This document shows, in pieces, positions 36,264-45,945 of a stretch of 63,245 nt of DNA; the stretch's first letter is position 1, and every line of letters starts with the position of its first letter. The notes beneath the pieces are model-generated. The model made no database searches. It saw only the letters and a list, made by a program, of their open reading frames with translations, and was not told the DNA's origin. The translations under genes and the position numbers were made by a program. Origin of the DNA: Ignavibacteria bacterium (lineage in GTDB: Bacteria > Bacteroidota > Ignavibacteria > Tepidaquicellales > Tepidaquicellaceae); the NCBI GenBank assembly GCA_016929695.1, contig JAFGII010000076.1, positions 1 through 63,245 of the forward strand, in the 5' to 3' direction.

Positions 36264-37148
36264 TCAGCAACCCTGTTCGCATTTACTATCATCCAAACCG
36301 GGATGTTCAATCTGAATTGTTGAATGATTTATTCGAAATAAATTATTCAAATCGTTGGAAATATTTTTCAGTAATGTATTATCATCAACTGCTTTATCCG
36401 AAACAATATGCACTGTCAGAGAAGATTCAGTTGTGCTCATTGCCCATATATGCAAATCGTGAAAACTTCTCACACCTTTGACACTCGAAAAATATTCTTT
36501 AACTTTTGCCAAATTAATGTTATGCGGGACGGCATCAATTGCCATCTTGAATGACTTGGAAAACAAATCCCATATTCCGATAAGAATAACTGCGAGAATA
36601 ATAAATGTAACAGCGGGGTCAATGATATACAGACCGGTAAAATAAATAATAACACCCGCTATAACCACACCGAGAGATATCAATGTATCCGAAAGCATAT
36701 GCAGAAAAGCGCCTCTTAAATTTAAATCGGAATCTTTTCCTTTCAGAAACAGCAAAGCAGTTATACCGTTAACGATAATACCTGCTACAGCGACCAGAGC
36801 GACACCCTCACCATTTATTTCGACAGTACTGCTCAATCTCTGAAGGGCTTCAAATCCGATTATGACAATTGCACCAAAAAGGAGGATGGCATTAACAATG
36901 GAAATCAAGACAGTGATTTTTTTTAAACCAAAAGTGAAATTTCCGAAAGGTTTTTTCAAAGAAAGTTTATAGGCGGTAAAAGCGAAAATCAGACTGACGA
37001 CATCTCCGAGATTATGGCTTGCATCTGCAAGCAGGGCAGTAGAATTCAATATAAATCCGAAAATATATTCGATAATGATATAACCCGAATTCAGAAGTAT
37101 ACCCCAGATGAATGCCTTATTATAATATGTATGGTTATGCGTATGCAC
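36264..37148 (-). CDS. Cation diffusion facilitator (zinc/cobalt exporter)
   Basis: The 294-residue protein has a His-rich N-terminus (MHTHNHTYY), six membrane helices and a cytoplasmic domain. Site A residues are in ALLADASHNLGDVVSL (Asp and His/Asp on helix 2) and LHMLSDTLISLG (helix 5, His/Asp), the HD/HD pattern of zinc exporters. The C-terminal domain has SFHDLHIWAMS and TVHIV, and ends in HPGLDDSKCEQGC with two Cys that may bind metal. It exports Zn2+ or a similar ion in exchange for protons, and is single-gene. Its stop codon touches a short-period repeat array. Confidence 0.92.
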   Translation of the reverse strand: MHTHNHTYYNKAFIWGILLNSGYIIIEYIFGFILNSTALLADASHNLGDVVSLIFAFTAYKLSLKKPFGNFTFGLKKITVLISIVNAILLFGAIVIIGFEALQRLSSTVEINGEGVALVAVAGIIVNGITALLFLKGKDSDLNLRGAFLHMLSDTLISLGVVIAGVIIYFTGLYIIDPAVTFIILAVILIGIWDLFSKSFKMAIDAVPHNINLAKVKEYFSSVKGVRSFHDLHIWAMSTTESSLTVHIVSDKAVDDNTLLKNISNDLNNLFRINHSTIQIEHPGLDDSKCEQGC

Positions 37149-37477
37149 AAATAAAAATAACTATTATAACAACAACCATAAATGAAAATAGTTCAGTTTT
37201 TGTTATACATAAAATAAACAAAAACATAAATGCGTTTCATAAAAAAGAAATATAACAATTAACTTTAAAAAAATATTTCGGCTTCAGTTATATTTTAAAA
37301 GTAGAAATTTATACTCATTCCACAAAATAAGTTAATATTTATAATTTTTTGTGGTATATGATTATTAATTTTTTTGTTGCATTTTGAAATTAAATGATTT
37401 AACTTCTAATAAAGCCGGGGTTGGCTAATTTGTTTATTGTATACCCATATTAGTTTTTTAGAAAGTTAATAAATTTT
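37149..37477. other. Divergent AT-rich intergenic region
   Basis: The 329 bases between the divergent CDF gene and the small gene at 37478 have no open frame. They should carry both promoters. I see no metal-regulator operator or riboswitch-like structure, only long A/T runs. Confidence 0.35.
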
Positions 37478-37726
37478 ATGATGAGTAAGTATATTTGTCC
37501 GTATCCGAATATCTGGTTTCAAATTTGGATGAGATTATATCAGGAGGCAAAAAGAAAAAGTGTTGATGTTTCGGAAATTCCAATGCCGCCGGTTGGTACA
37601 GGGTGGGATTTATTAAATGATTTTGAAAAAGAGGAGTTGTGGAACAGGACAATCAACTGGGCAAAGGAACATAATTTGTACGAGATACTTCCTGTAATGA
37701 CTGATGAGGAGTATTACAGGGTGTAA
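37478..37726 (+). CDS. Small conserved-looking protein of unknown function
   Basis: The 82-residue protein has no signal peptide or membrane helix. It is rich in aromatic residues: CPYPNIWFQIWMRLYQEA, then PMPPVGTGWDLLNDFEKEEL and WNRTINWAKEHNLYEIL. The amphipathic helices and ordered composition suggest a real folded protein, and the third-codon AT bias matches neighbours. I do not recognise the family. It converges on cydB, with a palindromic repeat between them. Confidence 0.6.
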   Translation: MMSKYICPYPNIWFQIWMRLYQEAKRKSVDVSEIPMPPVGTGWDLLNDFEKEELWNRTINWAKEHNLYEILPVMTDEEYYRV

Positions 37727-37849
37727 TGCCTTTCTGCTTTTTGATGTAGAAAAACTCGTATGTAAGAGTGTAGTGCCAAATGCAAACAATAATTTTCTAT
37801 AATTCCTCGATGGTTACAAAGATATGGGATTTTATAATCGGAAAAATAT

Positions 37850-37879
37850 TGTAGAGACAGGGCATGCCCTGTCTCTACA
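37850..37879. repeat. 30-nt perfect palindrome, dispersed element
   Basis: TGTAGAGACAGGGCA (37850-37864) is followed immediately by its exact reverse complement (37865-37879). A near copy with one G-T wobble lies at 62781-62808. Both sit in gaps between convergent genes, 22-25 bases past the stop of the minus-strand gene. There is no T-tract. It may act as a bidirectional transcript end or a REP-like mobile unit. Confidence 0.9.
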
Positions 37880-37901
37880 GTAACAATTAATATTTATACT
37901 G

Positions 37902-38927
37902 TTAGTAGCTGTCGTCGTGGAGGATAGTTTTGCCTTTGAAGACTTTGTAGATGTAGATTGTGTATGCAAGTACAAAGGGCATGCCGATTAAGGCAATAAT
38001 CAGCATAGTAGTTAATGTCCTTTCGGTCGAGGAAGCGTTCATTATAGTAAGACTGTTGTTTGTATCTGTAAGCGACGGAATTAATTTCGGGAATAACCCA
38101 ACAGCGGAAAGTCCGATCATAGAAAATATCGAAAGCGATGAAAAAAGAAATGCATTCCTGTTTTTCTTTGCTTTTAAAAATATTGGTATCATTATTATTG
38201 ATATCAAAAACAAAACAAAAAGTATCCAGAAGATTGGACTTTTTGCAATTCCGTCAAACAAAAACTTCGACACAAAAAGTGAAGCAATCGTCACGAAGAA
38301 CCACAAAGCCACAAAAGCAACCCAGAATTTTGTCGCGAGTTTTTCAAATTTTTCCTTTAGTTCTCCGTCAGTTTTGTGAGTCAGATAAATTGTACCCTGC
38401 ATTAAGCACATAACAAGTGCAAGAACGCCAATGAGAATGGCATAAGGGTTAAGCAGTTCAATGAATCCGCCGGTGAATATTTTTTCTTCGTTTAAAGGCA
38501 ATCCTCTCAATATATTCCCGTAAGCAACTCCGAGCAGAACAGCCGGCAATAAACTACCGATTCCGAATGAATAATCCCAGAATTTCCGCCAAGCCGGTGA
38601 TTCAACTTTTCCTCTGAACTCAAATGAAATTGCCCTGAAGAAAAGTGCAAGCAGCAGTAAATACACAGCAAGATAAAATGAACTGAATGCAGTAGCATAT
38701 ACGAGCGGATAAGCTGCAAATATTGCACCGCCGCCCGCAATCAGCCAGACTTCGTTGCCATCCCATACCGGACCGATTGAATTCATAAGAATTCTTTTAT
38801 TCTTTTCACCTTTTACAAAAAGATGCAGAGTACCGACTCCGAGGTCAAAGCCGTCAAGTATTGCATAAACAGCAAAAAGCACGGTAACGAGTATAAACCA
38901 GAGTATGTTTAAGAATTGATATTCCAT
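37902..38927 (-). CDS. cydB: Cytochrome bd ubiquinol/menaquinol oxidase subunit II
   Basis: The 341-residue protein with eight or nine helices has the CydB signatures YAILDGFDLGVGTLHLF, GPVWDGNEVWLIAGGG, FSSFYLAVYLLLLALFFRA and RKFWDYSFGIGSLLPAVLLG. It pairs with CydA in a quinol oxidase that reduces O2 without pumping protons. The start overlaps the cydA stop by one base. It is the last gene of the respiratory supercluster. No CydX-like small frame is seen after it. Confidence 0.94.
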   Translation of the reverse strand: MEYQFLNILWFILVTVLFAVYAILDGFDLGVGTLHLFVKGEKNKRILMNSIGPVWDGNEVWLIAGGGAIFAAYPLVYATAFSSFYLAVYLLLLALFFRAISFEFRGKVESPAWRKFWDYSFGIGSLLPAVLLGVAYGNILRGLPLNEEKIFTGGFIELLNPYAILIGVLALVMCLMQGTIYLTHKTDGELKEKFEKLATKFWVAFVALWFFVTIASLFVSKFLFDGIAKSPIFWILFVLFLISIIMIPIFLKAKKNRNAFLFSSLSIFSMIGLSAVGLFPKLIPSLTDTNNSLTIMNASSTERTLTTMLIIALIGMPFVLAYTIYIYKVFKGKTILHDDSY

Positions 38928-40351
38928 TATGCCGTAACCTCCTTTCCTTTCGAATCCGCAGGTTCAGATTCATTATCGTGCGGTGAGATTCCGTGTTTCA
39001 GTTCTTTCATCATTAAATAGATGTAAATGAAAGTCATAATCAGATAAATAACCGTAAATAGAATAAGCGTAAACCAGACCTGCCCGTTCGGAACTGTTGC
39101 AGAAAATGAATCTGAAGTTCTTAGCAGATTATATACCGTCCAGGGCTGTCTTCCTACTTCAGCAGCGAACCAACCGAACTGACAAGCAAGAACCGGTAAA
39201 GGAATAATCCAGAAGAGCAACCGCAGGAATTTTTTGCTCTTAAGAAGTTTTTTTCTTTTTATCTGAATTACGCCCCAGAACGATACCGCAATAAATATGC
39301 TGCCGAGTGCAACCATATTGTGATAAGAAACAAACGGCATCCACATGGGCGGCCTGTTTTCGGGCGGAATTTCCGACAGACCGGAAATTTTTGCGTTAAC
39401 ATCACCGGTAGCAAGCCAGCTCAAGACACCCGGTATTGAAATTTTTGCTTTCATCTCAGGTGGTATATCACCGGTGAGTACGCCGAACAGAACAAGCGGA
39501 GCTCCTTCCTCACTATCATAAAGACCCTGAATTGCAGCAAATTTCTCAGGTTGATATTTTGCAACATCCTGTGCGTGATGATGACCGAAGGGAAATAACT
39601 GGGAAATAGAAAAAATAAAAGCAACAATCAGAGATACTTTTAATCCTTTAAGTGCGATTTGTGTATCCCTGTTTTTTCTTATCAGATATGCAAGCGAGCC
39701 CGCCATAAGAAACGCTCCTGTCATAAATGCTGCGACCATTGTATGAAAGAACCGCATTAAGGTTGAAGGATTAAATACTGCAGCCCAGAAATCCATTAAT
39801 ATTGCGCGGTGTTCCATAGGACTGTAGCCTACTCCGAATTCCGGGTCAGTAATTATTTCTCCCGACGCAAGATTTTGTATTGCAAATCCTGCGGGTGTCT
39901 GCTGCCAGGAATTTGCTACAAGTATCCAGAATGCGGAAATTGTTGCTCCAATTGTTACCATTAAAATTGAAAACCAATGTACGCCTTTTGATACCTTGTT
40001 CCTTCCAAAAATATATAATCCGAGAAAGGTAGATTCGAGAAAGAAAGCAAAGATTGCCTCCGCGGCAAGCGGCGCACCGAATATATCTCCGACAAATGCA
40101 GAGTATCTAGCCCAGTTGGTTCCGAACTGCAGTACCATAACCAGTCCGGACGCAACTCCTATCGCAAATGTAATTGCAAGTATTTTTGAAAAGAACTTTC
40201 CGAGTTTTACATATTCCTCATCATTTCTTTTCCAGCCGAGCCATTCCACTATTACAAGCATTAAACCCAGCCCGATGGAAATCGGAGGAAAAATAAAATG
40301 GAAAGCAATTGTTACAGCAAACTGTAATCTCGATAAAAGTTCTGCCTCCAT
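38927..40351 (-). CDS. cydA: Cytochrome bd oxidase subunit I
   Basis: The 474-residue protein has LSRLQFAVTIAFHFIFPPIS (axial His of heme b595 in this segment), FGTNWARYS, EAIFAFFLESTFLGLYIFG, FFHTMVAAFMTGAFLMAG (His ligand of b558), and AEVGRQPWTVYNLLRTSDS. At 474 residues, against about 520 in E. coli, it belongs to the short Q-loop class. It oxidises menaquinol or ubiquinol and reduces O2 at the d heme. It lies 25 bases after the polytopic cytochrome c gene and overlaps cydB by one base. Confidence 0.95.
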   Translation of the reverse strand: MEAELLSRLQFAVTIAFHFIFPPISIGLGLMLVIVEWLGWKRNDEEYVKLGKFFSKILAITFAIGVASGLVMVLQFGTNWARYSAFVGDIFGAPLAAEAIFAFFLESTFLGLYIFGRNKVSKGVHWFSILMVTIGATISAFWILVANSWQQTPAGFAIQNLASGEIITDPEFGVGYSPMEHRAILMDFWAAVFNPSTLMRFFHTMVAAFMTGAFLMAGSLAYLIRKNRDTQIALKGLKVSLIVAFIFSISQLFPFGHHHAQDVAKYQPEKFAAIQGLYDSEEGAPLVLFGVLTGDIPPEMKAKISIPGVLSWLATGDVNAKISGLSEIPPENRPPMWMPFVSYHNMVALGSIFIAVSFWGVIQIKRKKLLKSKKFLRLLFWIIPLPVLACQFGWFAAEVGRQPWTVYNLLRTSDSFSATVPNGQVWFTLILFTVIYLIMTFIYIYLMMKELKHGISPHDNESEPADSKGKEVTA

Positions 40352-40376
40352 AAAATTATTTTAAATTTATAAAATA

Positions 40377-41717
40377 TTATTTTTGATATTTCTCAAGTAA
40401 AAATTTTGCGACTGCTTCCGCTTCAGCCATCTTAAGTCCCTGATTGGGCATCGGCGGATATTCGGGGTTTATCTTTGTCGGATTGTAAATATATGCTGCT
40501 AACTTCTTTAAATCGCCGTTGTATTTAGGCAGAGTTTCTTTGTAAGGAGGTCCGACAAGTTTCGCGTCGAATTTATGGCAGGCAGCGCACCTGCCGTTAT
40601 ATATGTCTTCACCGCTGATTTCTGCAATCTTCGTTGTCGTTGGTAAAGTTTTTTTCAGATTTTCCTCCGCTCTCTGATTAACCGCGACTGTATGCACTTT
40701 TACCGAATTGTCAAATGCGAATTGATTCTTGACGACAATAAAAATTACTGCAAGTAATACAGAAAAGAATACACCAGATGAAAATTTAATTTCAGAATTT
40801 TTTAAAACCGCATAAGCAAAATTCCCCGCAACAAGAAGGCAGAAGAATGCGAGTCCGGAAAAAATAAAAACACCCGATGAATATGCCTGCCGTGGGAGTA
40901 GTATAAAACCAATAAATAAAAATACGGGTAATATAAGTACTGAAATTATTGTAAGACTTGCTGAGAATTTGGTTACAAAACCCTTATATTTTTCATCCCC
41001 TGATTTTATTCCTCCCTGCCAAACAAAAAAGAAAAATAATATCGAAGCACCGGTGATAGCAAATGCAAATATCAGTAAGTCCAGAAAATTCAGCCATACT
41101 TTTCCGCTGAATATTACAGAAAGTATTGTCGGAAAATCCTGCCATTCCCGGACATTGCCCGCTATAGTAATGCTGCCAGTGAAAAGAAATGAGGCAACCA
41201 GAGTCAATATTAAACCGAGTTTACCGTATTTCTGTTTTTCGTTTAGTGTTTTACTTTCAAATTCTTTTGCCTCACCGGGAATTTTTTCTTCCGGCAAGAG
41301 AGATTTATAAGACTGTAATACCGAACTTATATGAAAACCTGTCCTGTATTTATAAATATATATCACGGCAATTAAATATATAACTGCAGATACAAAAAAT
41401 AAACTAATTGAAATTACATCAGACGAATACAGAAACCGGGAGAATACAATTGCAATTGAAATAACAGGAAGAATTATCATCACGTAACCGGCATTTTTGC
41501 TCACAGTTAGTTTCATAATCACATCTTTTGCAAACATATTATATATGAGATTATTTCTTTTATTTCCGAGATAATTGAAATACAGGGACAAAAACGACCC
41601 GCCGATTAACATACCAAGAAACGGATAGAAAACTGCAAAAGATACAATCTGAACTATATTCAGAAGCGGCATATTTTCTGCTGTCGGCGGTATTACAAGT
41701 TGTTCAAAAAAGTTCAT
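40377..41717 (-). CDS. Polytopic membrane protein with C-terminal cytochrome c domain in the bd operon
   Basis: The 446-residue protein has about eight transmembrane helices (residues about 22-46, 77-97, 102-122, 168-188, 212-234, 254-276, 283-303, 313-332). A periplasmic monoheme cytochrome c domain follows, with C377-A-A-C-H381, GPPYKETLPKYNGDLKKLAAYI and a Met ligand in PPMPNQGL. The heme motif is preceded by GEDIYNGR, as in class I cytochromes. I do not recognise the membrane part. It lies directly before cydA and after ctaB, so it may pass electrons between quinol, cytochrome c and an oxidase. Cytochrome bd itself needs no cytochrome c, so the role is open. Confidence 0.82.
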   Translation of the reverse strand: MNFFEQLVIPPTAENMPLLNIVQIVSFAVFYPFLGMLIGGSFLSLYFNYLGNKRNNLIYNMFAKDVIMKLTVSKNAGYVMIILPVISIAIVFSRFLYSSDVISISLFFVSAVIYLIAVIYIYKYRTGFHISSVLQSYKSLLPEEKIPGEAKEFESKTLNEKQKYGKLGLILTLVASFLFTGSITIAGNVREWQDFPTILSVIFSGKVWLNFLDLLIFAFAITGASILFFFFVWQGGIKSGDEKYKGFVTKFSASLTIISVLILPVFLFIGFILLPRQAYSSGVFIFSGLAFFCLLVAGNFAYAVLKNSEIKFSSGVFFSVLLAVIFIVVKNQFAFDNSVKVHTVAVNQRAEENLKKTLPTTTKIAEISGEDIYNGRCAACHKFDAKLVGPPYKETLPKYNGDLKKLAAYIYNPTKINPEYPPMPNQGLKMAEAEAVAKFLLEKYQK

Positions 41718-41754
41718 ATTCAGTTAATAATTAATAATATTAGATATCATTTTA

Positions 41755-42699
41755 TCAAAATAAAGAAATTATTTTGTCAATATAAAGCAAAAGTATATAT
41801 AATAATGTGAAAGTGTTTATTGCCATGAATAATCTGAATGTATTTTTTCTTGTAATATCTTTTTTAATATTAAGCATTGTCAGAACAATAACGGTTGCTC
41901 CTGAAAAGACCAGCAAGTAGCGTATAAAATCATTCATGATAAACCCGACAAAGGATGTTCCTGCAGCAAACAGCACTGCAAGTACTATCCAGAAAGAGGT
42001 AATAATTCTTAAAACTCTCAGTCCGAATATATCATTAAGAACAGGGAGTCCCGCCTTTTTATATTCTTTGCCGTATATTATCAGCAACAGCCAGAAGTGC
42101 GGTATCTGCCAGAGAAAAAAATACAAAGCAATATATATTATATGAAAATCAAAAAGATATCCGCCACCGGCAGTCCATCCGGCAACCGGGGGTAATGCAC
42201 CAACAAGTGAGCCCGGAATTACGGCAAGAGCGGTTTTTCTTTTTAATGGTGTGTAAATTGCATTATACCAGATTAAAGTAGTTAGACCAATTAACAAAGT
42301 GTTTAAATTTGTTCCGAAATATAAGACTAATCCTCCGGCAACGAAAAAAATTATGGCAGTTGACCAAACGAAAGAGGGTTTAACAGAACCTGCCGGCAGT
42401 GGTCTTTTACTTGTTCGGCTCATCAGTCCGTCAATGTTCCTCTCCTGAAAATGATTCAGTGCTGCCGAGCCGCAGGCAAGAAGAAATATACCAAGCGGAG
42501 CAAGAATAATTGCTTTATCTAAATTGGTTACAGCAAGAATATAACCGAGAGCAGTCGTAAACGAAACAAGAACCGTTATGCGGAGTTTTATAATTTCGGA
42601 GATTACACGAAGTATACTCATCTGATGAACAAGTTCATTGGATGAGCAGGTTTCCGGTATCTTTGTTTCATTTAATATTTCCGATATAACTGAATGCAA
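41755..42699 (-). CDS. ctaB: Protoheme IX farnesyltransferase (heme O synthase)
   Basis: The 314-residue UbiA-family protein has the prenyl-diphosphate motif NHFQERNIDGLMSRTSKRPLP and the second Asp-rich region (YTPLKRKTALAVIPGSLVGA, then WKKxD-like KEYKKAGLPVL). It converts heme B to heme O, on the way to heme A for the aa3 oxidase encoded upstream. Residues 1-30 (HSVISEILNETKIPETC) are an extra hydrophilic start. A start at Met28 (MSILRVISEIIKLRITV) is a good alternative. Heme A synthase (CtaA) is not in the window. It is 3 bases after coxB. Confidence 0.93.
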   Translation of the reverse strand: MHSVISEILNETKIPETCSSNELVHQMSILRVISEIIKLRITVLVSFTTALGYILAVTNLDKAIILAPLGIFLLACGSAALNHFQERNIDGLMSRTSKRPLPAGSVKPSFVWSTAIIFFVAGGLVLYFGTNLNTLLIGLTTLIWYNAIYTPLKRKTALAVIPGSLVGALPPVAGWTAGGGYLFDFHIIYIALYFFLWQIPHFWLLLIIYGKEYKKAGLPVLNDIFGLRVLRIITSFWIVLAVLFAAGTSFVGFIMNDFIRYLLVFSGATVIVLTMLNIKKDITRKNTFRLFMAINTFTLLYILLLYIDKIISLF

Positions 42700-42702
42700 A
42701 AA

Positions 42703-43362
42703 TTATTTTTTTAATGTGTCGTTCGTATTTTTTAAAGAATCATTTTTAAAAGATATAGTATCTTTTTCTTCTTTTATCGTGTACCATTGGTAAAATTCAT
42801 CCTCCTGCATTACAACAAGTTTTGAATACATATATGCATGCTGAAGACCGCAGTATTCTGCACAGGCGATATCAAAACTTCCGAGTTCAGTCGGCTGGAA
42901 CCACAGATAATTAATACGTCCCGGGATAGCATCTTCTTTAACTCTGAAAGCCGGTAAATAAAAACTATGATTGACATCGAGAGATTTTATTAACATTTTT
43001 ATAGGTTTATTAACAGGTACATAAAGGGTATCGGTTAATTTTCCGTTTTCATACTGAAAATCCCATTTCCACATTTTACCTGTCACTGTTATCGGCATTG
43101 CATCCTCGGGAACGTCACGCATGTATTTGAACCCCGAATAACCCGAGAAAAACATAATAAGTACAAGCACAGTAGGAATAAGTGTCCAGATTATTTCAAG
43201 AGTTGTGTTTCCGTGAATTTCCGTCGGTTTCGGATTACGTTTGCGGTTGTATTTTATTACGAAATAAATCATAGTAACAGTTACAAGCAGCAGCAATAGA
43301 ACCGATATTCCGACTATTAGTAAAAACGTTGAATCAACCTGTTGTGTTATAGTAGGTTTCAT
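42703..43362 (-). CDS. coxB: Cytochrome c oxidase subunit II
   Basis: The 219-residue protein has two N-terminal helices (about 12-36, 56-78) and a periplasmic cupredoxin domain with a complete CuA site: His132 in DVNHSFYLP, then Cys167-AEY-Cys171, His175 and Met178 in CAEYCGLQHAYMY. It receives electrons from a c-type cytochrome. It has no fused cytochrome c domain, unlike Rhodothermus caa3. That fits the separate membrane cytochromes encoded nearby. It overlaps the small Cox4 gene by four bases. Confidence 0.95.
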   Translation of the reverse strand: MKPTITQQVDSTFLLIVGISVLLLLLVTVTMIYFVIKYNRKRNPKPTEIHGNTTLEIIWTLIPTVLVLIMFFSGYSGFKYMRDVPEDAMPITVTGKMWKWDFQYENGKLTDTLYVPVNKPIKMLIKSLDVNHSFYLPAFRVKEDAIPGRINYLWFQPTELGSFDIACAEYCGLQHAYMYSKLVVMQEDEFYQWYTIKEEKDTISFKNDSLKNTNDTLKK

Positions 43363-43673
43363 TGTTGTATTGGTCTATATGTTAAATCAAAAAATGTTAA
43401 AACTATCATTACGATAAAAATGATTATACACACTGCTACGAAAACTTTAAAAATCATCGTTTCATATTTAATATGCATAAAGTAATTCATTACAAGGGCT
43501 GACTTTATAGTTGCAATTGTTAGTGCTGTAATTACTGTTAATCCCGTCAGATTCAGTCCCGCAAGTGAAACGGTTACGACGGTGAGACTTATTAAACCGA
43601 GCCAGATAAAAATATAAATGCCATAACCTGTGCTTTCGTGATTATGCTGATTTTCATTATGATTTTTTTCCAT
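43359..43673 (-). CDS. Cytochrome c oxidase subunit IV-like protein
   Basis: The 104-residue protein has a His-rich cytoplasmic start (HNENQHNHES) and three helices containing YIFIWLGLISLTVVTVSLAG and IKSALVMNYFMHIKYE, the signature of prokaryotic COX4/CtaF. It stabilises the oxidase. It overlaps coxB by four bases and starts 12 bases after coxC, with AAGGAAAAG before the ATG. Confidence 0.9.
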   Translation of the reverse strand: MEKNHNENQHNHESTGYGIYIFIWLGLISLTVVTVSLAGLNLTGLTVITALTIATIKSALVMNYFMHIKYETMIFKVFVAVCIIIFIVMIVLTFFDLTYRPIQQ

Positions 43674-43685
43674 AGTCTTTTCCTT

Positions 43686-44285
43686 TTAATGAATTAAATA
43701 AAATAACGGGAATAAAAATATCCATATAATATCAACGAGGTGCCAGTATAACCCGGCGTTTTCAAACTTCTGGAAATTATCTGCGGTAATTTTTTCTTTT
43801 ACGATAAGAAGCAGTATTATGCCAAGAAACATCATTCCTACAAGAACGTGCAGTCCGTGCAGTCCTGTCATTGCGTAATACAGTCCGAAGTAAAGTACTT
43901 CGCCATCTGAAAAATTTGCCATTTCAGGTCCTTTGGGATAGATTCCCTTGCTTATTTTTGCACCCCACTCGAAATATTTATTAACAAGGAAACCAAACCC
44001 GAGCAGTAAAGTAATTCCAAGATAAAAAATACTTAATTTCTTGCTGTTTCTCTGAAGTGCAACTATTCCAAGCACTACCGTTAAACTGCTTGTCAGGAGT
44101 ATAATCGTATTCACCATTCCAAGAGCAGTATCGAGTTTTAAAGAGGCAACTTTGAATGCGTCCGGATGAGCGAATCTGTATGCGGCATAGAGTAAGAACA
44201 TACCGCCGAACAGCAGCAATTCAGTAAAAAGAAAAAGCCACATTCCCATCTTTGAACCTACATCATCTCTGTGTATTACGCTCAT
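43686..44285 (-). CDS. coxC: Cytochrome c oxidase subunit III
   Basis: The 199-residue protein has five helices, short for subunit III but usual for CtaE-type. Motifs are MGMWLFLFTELLLFGGMFLLY, YYAMTGLHGLHVLVGMMFLG and GLYWHLVDIIWIFLFPLFYL. It supports proton uptake and stability of the oxidase. It is 66 bases after coxA in the same operon. Confidence 0.94.
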   Translation of the reverse strand: MSVIHRDDVGSKMGMWLFLFTELLLFGGMFLLYAAYRFAHPDAFKVASLKLDTALGMVNTIILLTSSLTVVLGIVALQRNSKKLSIFYLGITLLLGFGFLVNKYFEWGAKISKGIYPKGPEMANFSDGEVLYFGLYYAMTGLHGLHVLVGMMFLGIILLLIVKEKITADNFQKFENAGLYWHLVDIIWIFLFPLFYLIH

Positions 44286-44351
44286 TATTTTATTCTGATA
44301 GTTTTTAAATATATTTAAATTTATTTCTTGTCACTTGTCACATAAAACTTT

Positions 44352-45944
44352 TTACTTATCACTGTATTCGTGTTCATAAGGACCTTTAGTAACAGTCGGT
44401 ATTTCATTAAAATTTTCAACCGGAGGAGGAGAGGGGATTGTCCATTCGAGAGTCGTCCCGCCCCAGGGATTCATATCCGCTTTCCTGCCCTTGAGTAAAG
44501 CAATCACTATTGTAGTTATCATTATCAGTATTCCCGTTATCAGTACCCATGAACCGACGGTTGACAGTGTATGATAAATCTGAAATTCAGGCAGTGAATC
44601 ATAATATCTTCTCGGCATTCCAAGATAACCTATAATAAACATCGGAAAGTATAAAAGATTGAATCCAATAAAGAAAATTGTTGCACCTATATTCGCCGCT
44701 TTTTCATTATACATTTTTCCGAACATTTTCGGCAGCCAGTAGAAGAGTGCAGCAAAGAATATTGTACCCATACCGCCGAACATAACATAATGAAAATGAG
44801 CAACAACAAAATATGTATCAGTAACGTGAATATCCGTACTTAAGGAACCCAGAACGAGTCCTGTAAGTCCGCCTATTGAAAAAACAAAAATAAATCCCAA
44901 AACCATATACATCGGTGTCCGCACTTCTATAGAGCCTTTATACATAGTTGCAACCCAGTTAAAAATTTTCACGCCGGAAGGTACCGCAACCAGAAATGTA
45001 AGCAGCGAAAATATTGCTCGCGAAGTATCACTTATTCCGCTTGTAAACATATGATGACCCCAGACAAGATATCCGACGAAAGCAATAGCAAGACTCGACA
45101 TAGCAATTGGTCCGTATCCGAAAATATTTTTTCTCGAGAATGTTGGTATAATTTCCGAAACAATACCCATAGCAGGCAGTATCATAATATAAACTGCAGG
45201 GTGTGAGTATATCCAGAAAAGGTGCTGATAGAGAATCGGGTCACCTCCTAGCGCCGGGTCGAAAATTCCTATACCGAGAGTTCTTTCAAGTATAACGAGT
45301 ATTAAAGTTATTCCTACTACAGGAGTTGCCAGAATCTGAATCCACGCCGTCGAATACAAACCCCAAACAAACAGCGGCATCTTAAACCAGGTCATTCCCG
45401 GTGCACGCATTCTGTGTATAGTTGTAATAAAATTAATTCCGGTTAATATAGAAGAAAAACCTAGTATAAATGCTGCGAACAACGCATAAGTTACGTTGGA
45501 TGTTGACCTGATACTGTAGGGGACATAAAATGTCCAGCCGGTATCCGGTGCACCGCCTCCGATGAACAATGATGCTACAGCAAGAATTGCTCCTATTATA
45601 TATAAATACCACGATAGTAGATTCAATTTCGGAAAAATAACATCTTTTGCTCCCAATTGAATCGGCAGAAAAAAATTTCCGAACACAGCCGGTATTCCCG
45701 GAATGATAAACAAAAATATCATTATAACGCCGTGTAAGGTAAACAAAGCGTTATAAGTCTGCGGTTTCATTAATGTTTCACCCGGGCTTATCAGTTCCAG
45801 TCTCATCAAAAATCCGATGGTCATTGCAACAAGGAAAAAAGTGAGCATTGCCCATAGATACATAAGACCGATTCTTTTATGGTCTGTAGTTAACAACCAA
45901 CCGAGTATTCCCTTGTGTTTTCCTTTATACTCAAGATATGACAC
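44352..45944 (-). CDS. coxA: Cytochrome c oxidase subunit I, A2 (YS) type
   Basis: I take the GTG at 45944, which follows the sco stop by one base (TAATGTG) and gives the normal subunit I start [16 protein letters not shown]. The longer frame from 46055 would overlap sco by 110 bases. The 530-residue, 12-helix protein has heme a ligand His in [12 protein letters not shown], CuB His248 and crosslinked Tyr252 in YSHPAVY, HHMFTSG, and HFHYVMFGG for heme a3 and heme a. Tyr246-Ser247 replaces the D-channel Glu of A1 enzymes, so this is an A2-type proton-pumping oxidase, as in Rhodothermus marinus. It reduces O2 with electrons from CoxB. Confidence 0.95.
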   Translation of the reverse strand: MSYLEYKGKHKGILGWLLTTDHKRIGLMYLWAMLTFFLVAMTIGFLMRLELISPGETLMKPQTYNALFTLHGVIMIFLFIIPGIPAVFGNFFLPIQLGAKDVIFPKLNLLSWYLYIIGAILAVASLFIGGGAPDTGWTFYVPYSIRSTSNVTYALFAAFILGFSSILTGINFITTIHRMRAPGMTWFKMPLFVWGLYSTAWIQILATPVVGITLILVILERTLGIGIFDPALGGDPILYQHLFWIYSHPAVYIMILPAMGIVSEIIPTFSRKNIFGYGPIAMSSLAIAFVGYLVWGHHMFTSGISDTSRAIFSLLTFLVAVPSGVKIFNWVATMYKGSIEVRTPMYMVLGFIFVFSIGGLTGLVLGSLSTDIHVTDTYFVVAHFHYVMFGGMGTIFFAALFYWLPKMFGKMYNEKAANIGATIFFIGFNLLYFPMFIIGYLGMPRRYYDSLPEFQIYHTLSTVGSWVLITGILIMITTIVIALLKGRKADMNPWGGTTLEWTIPSPPPVENFNEIPTVTKGPYEHEYSDK

Positions 45945-45945
45945 A

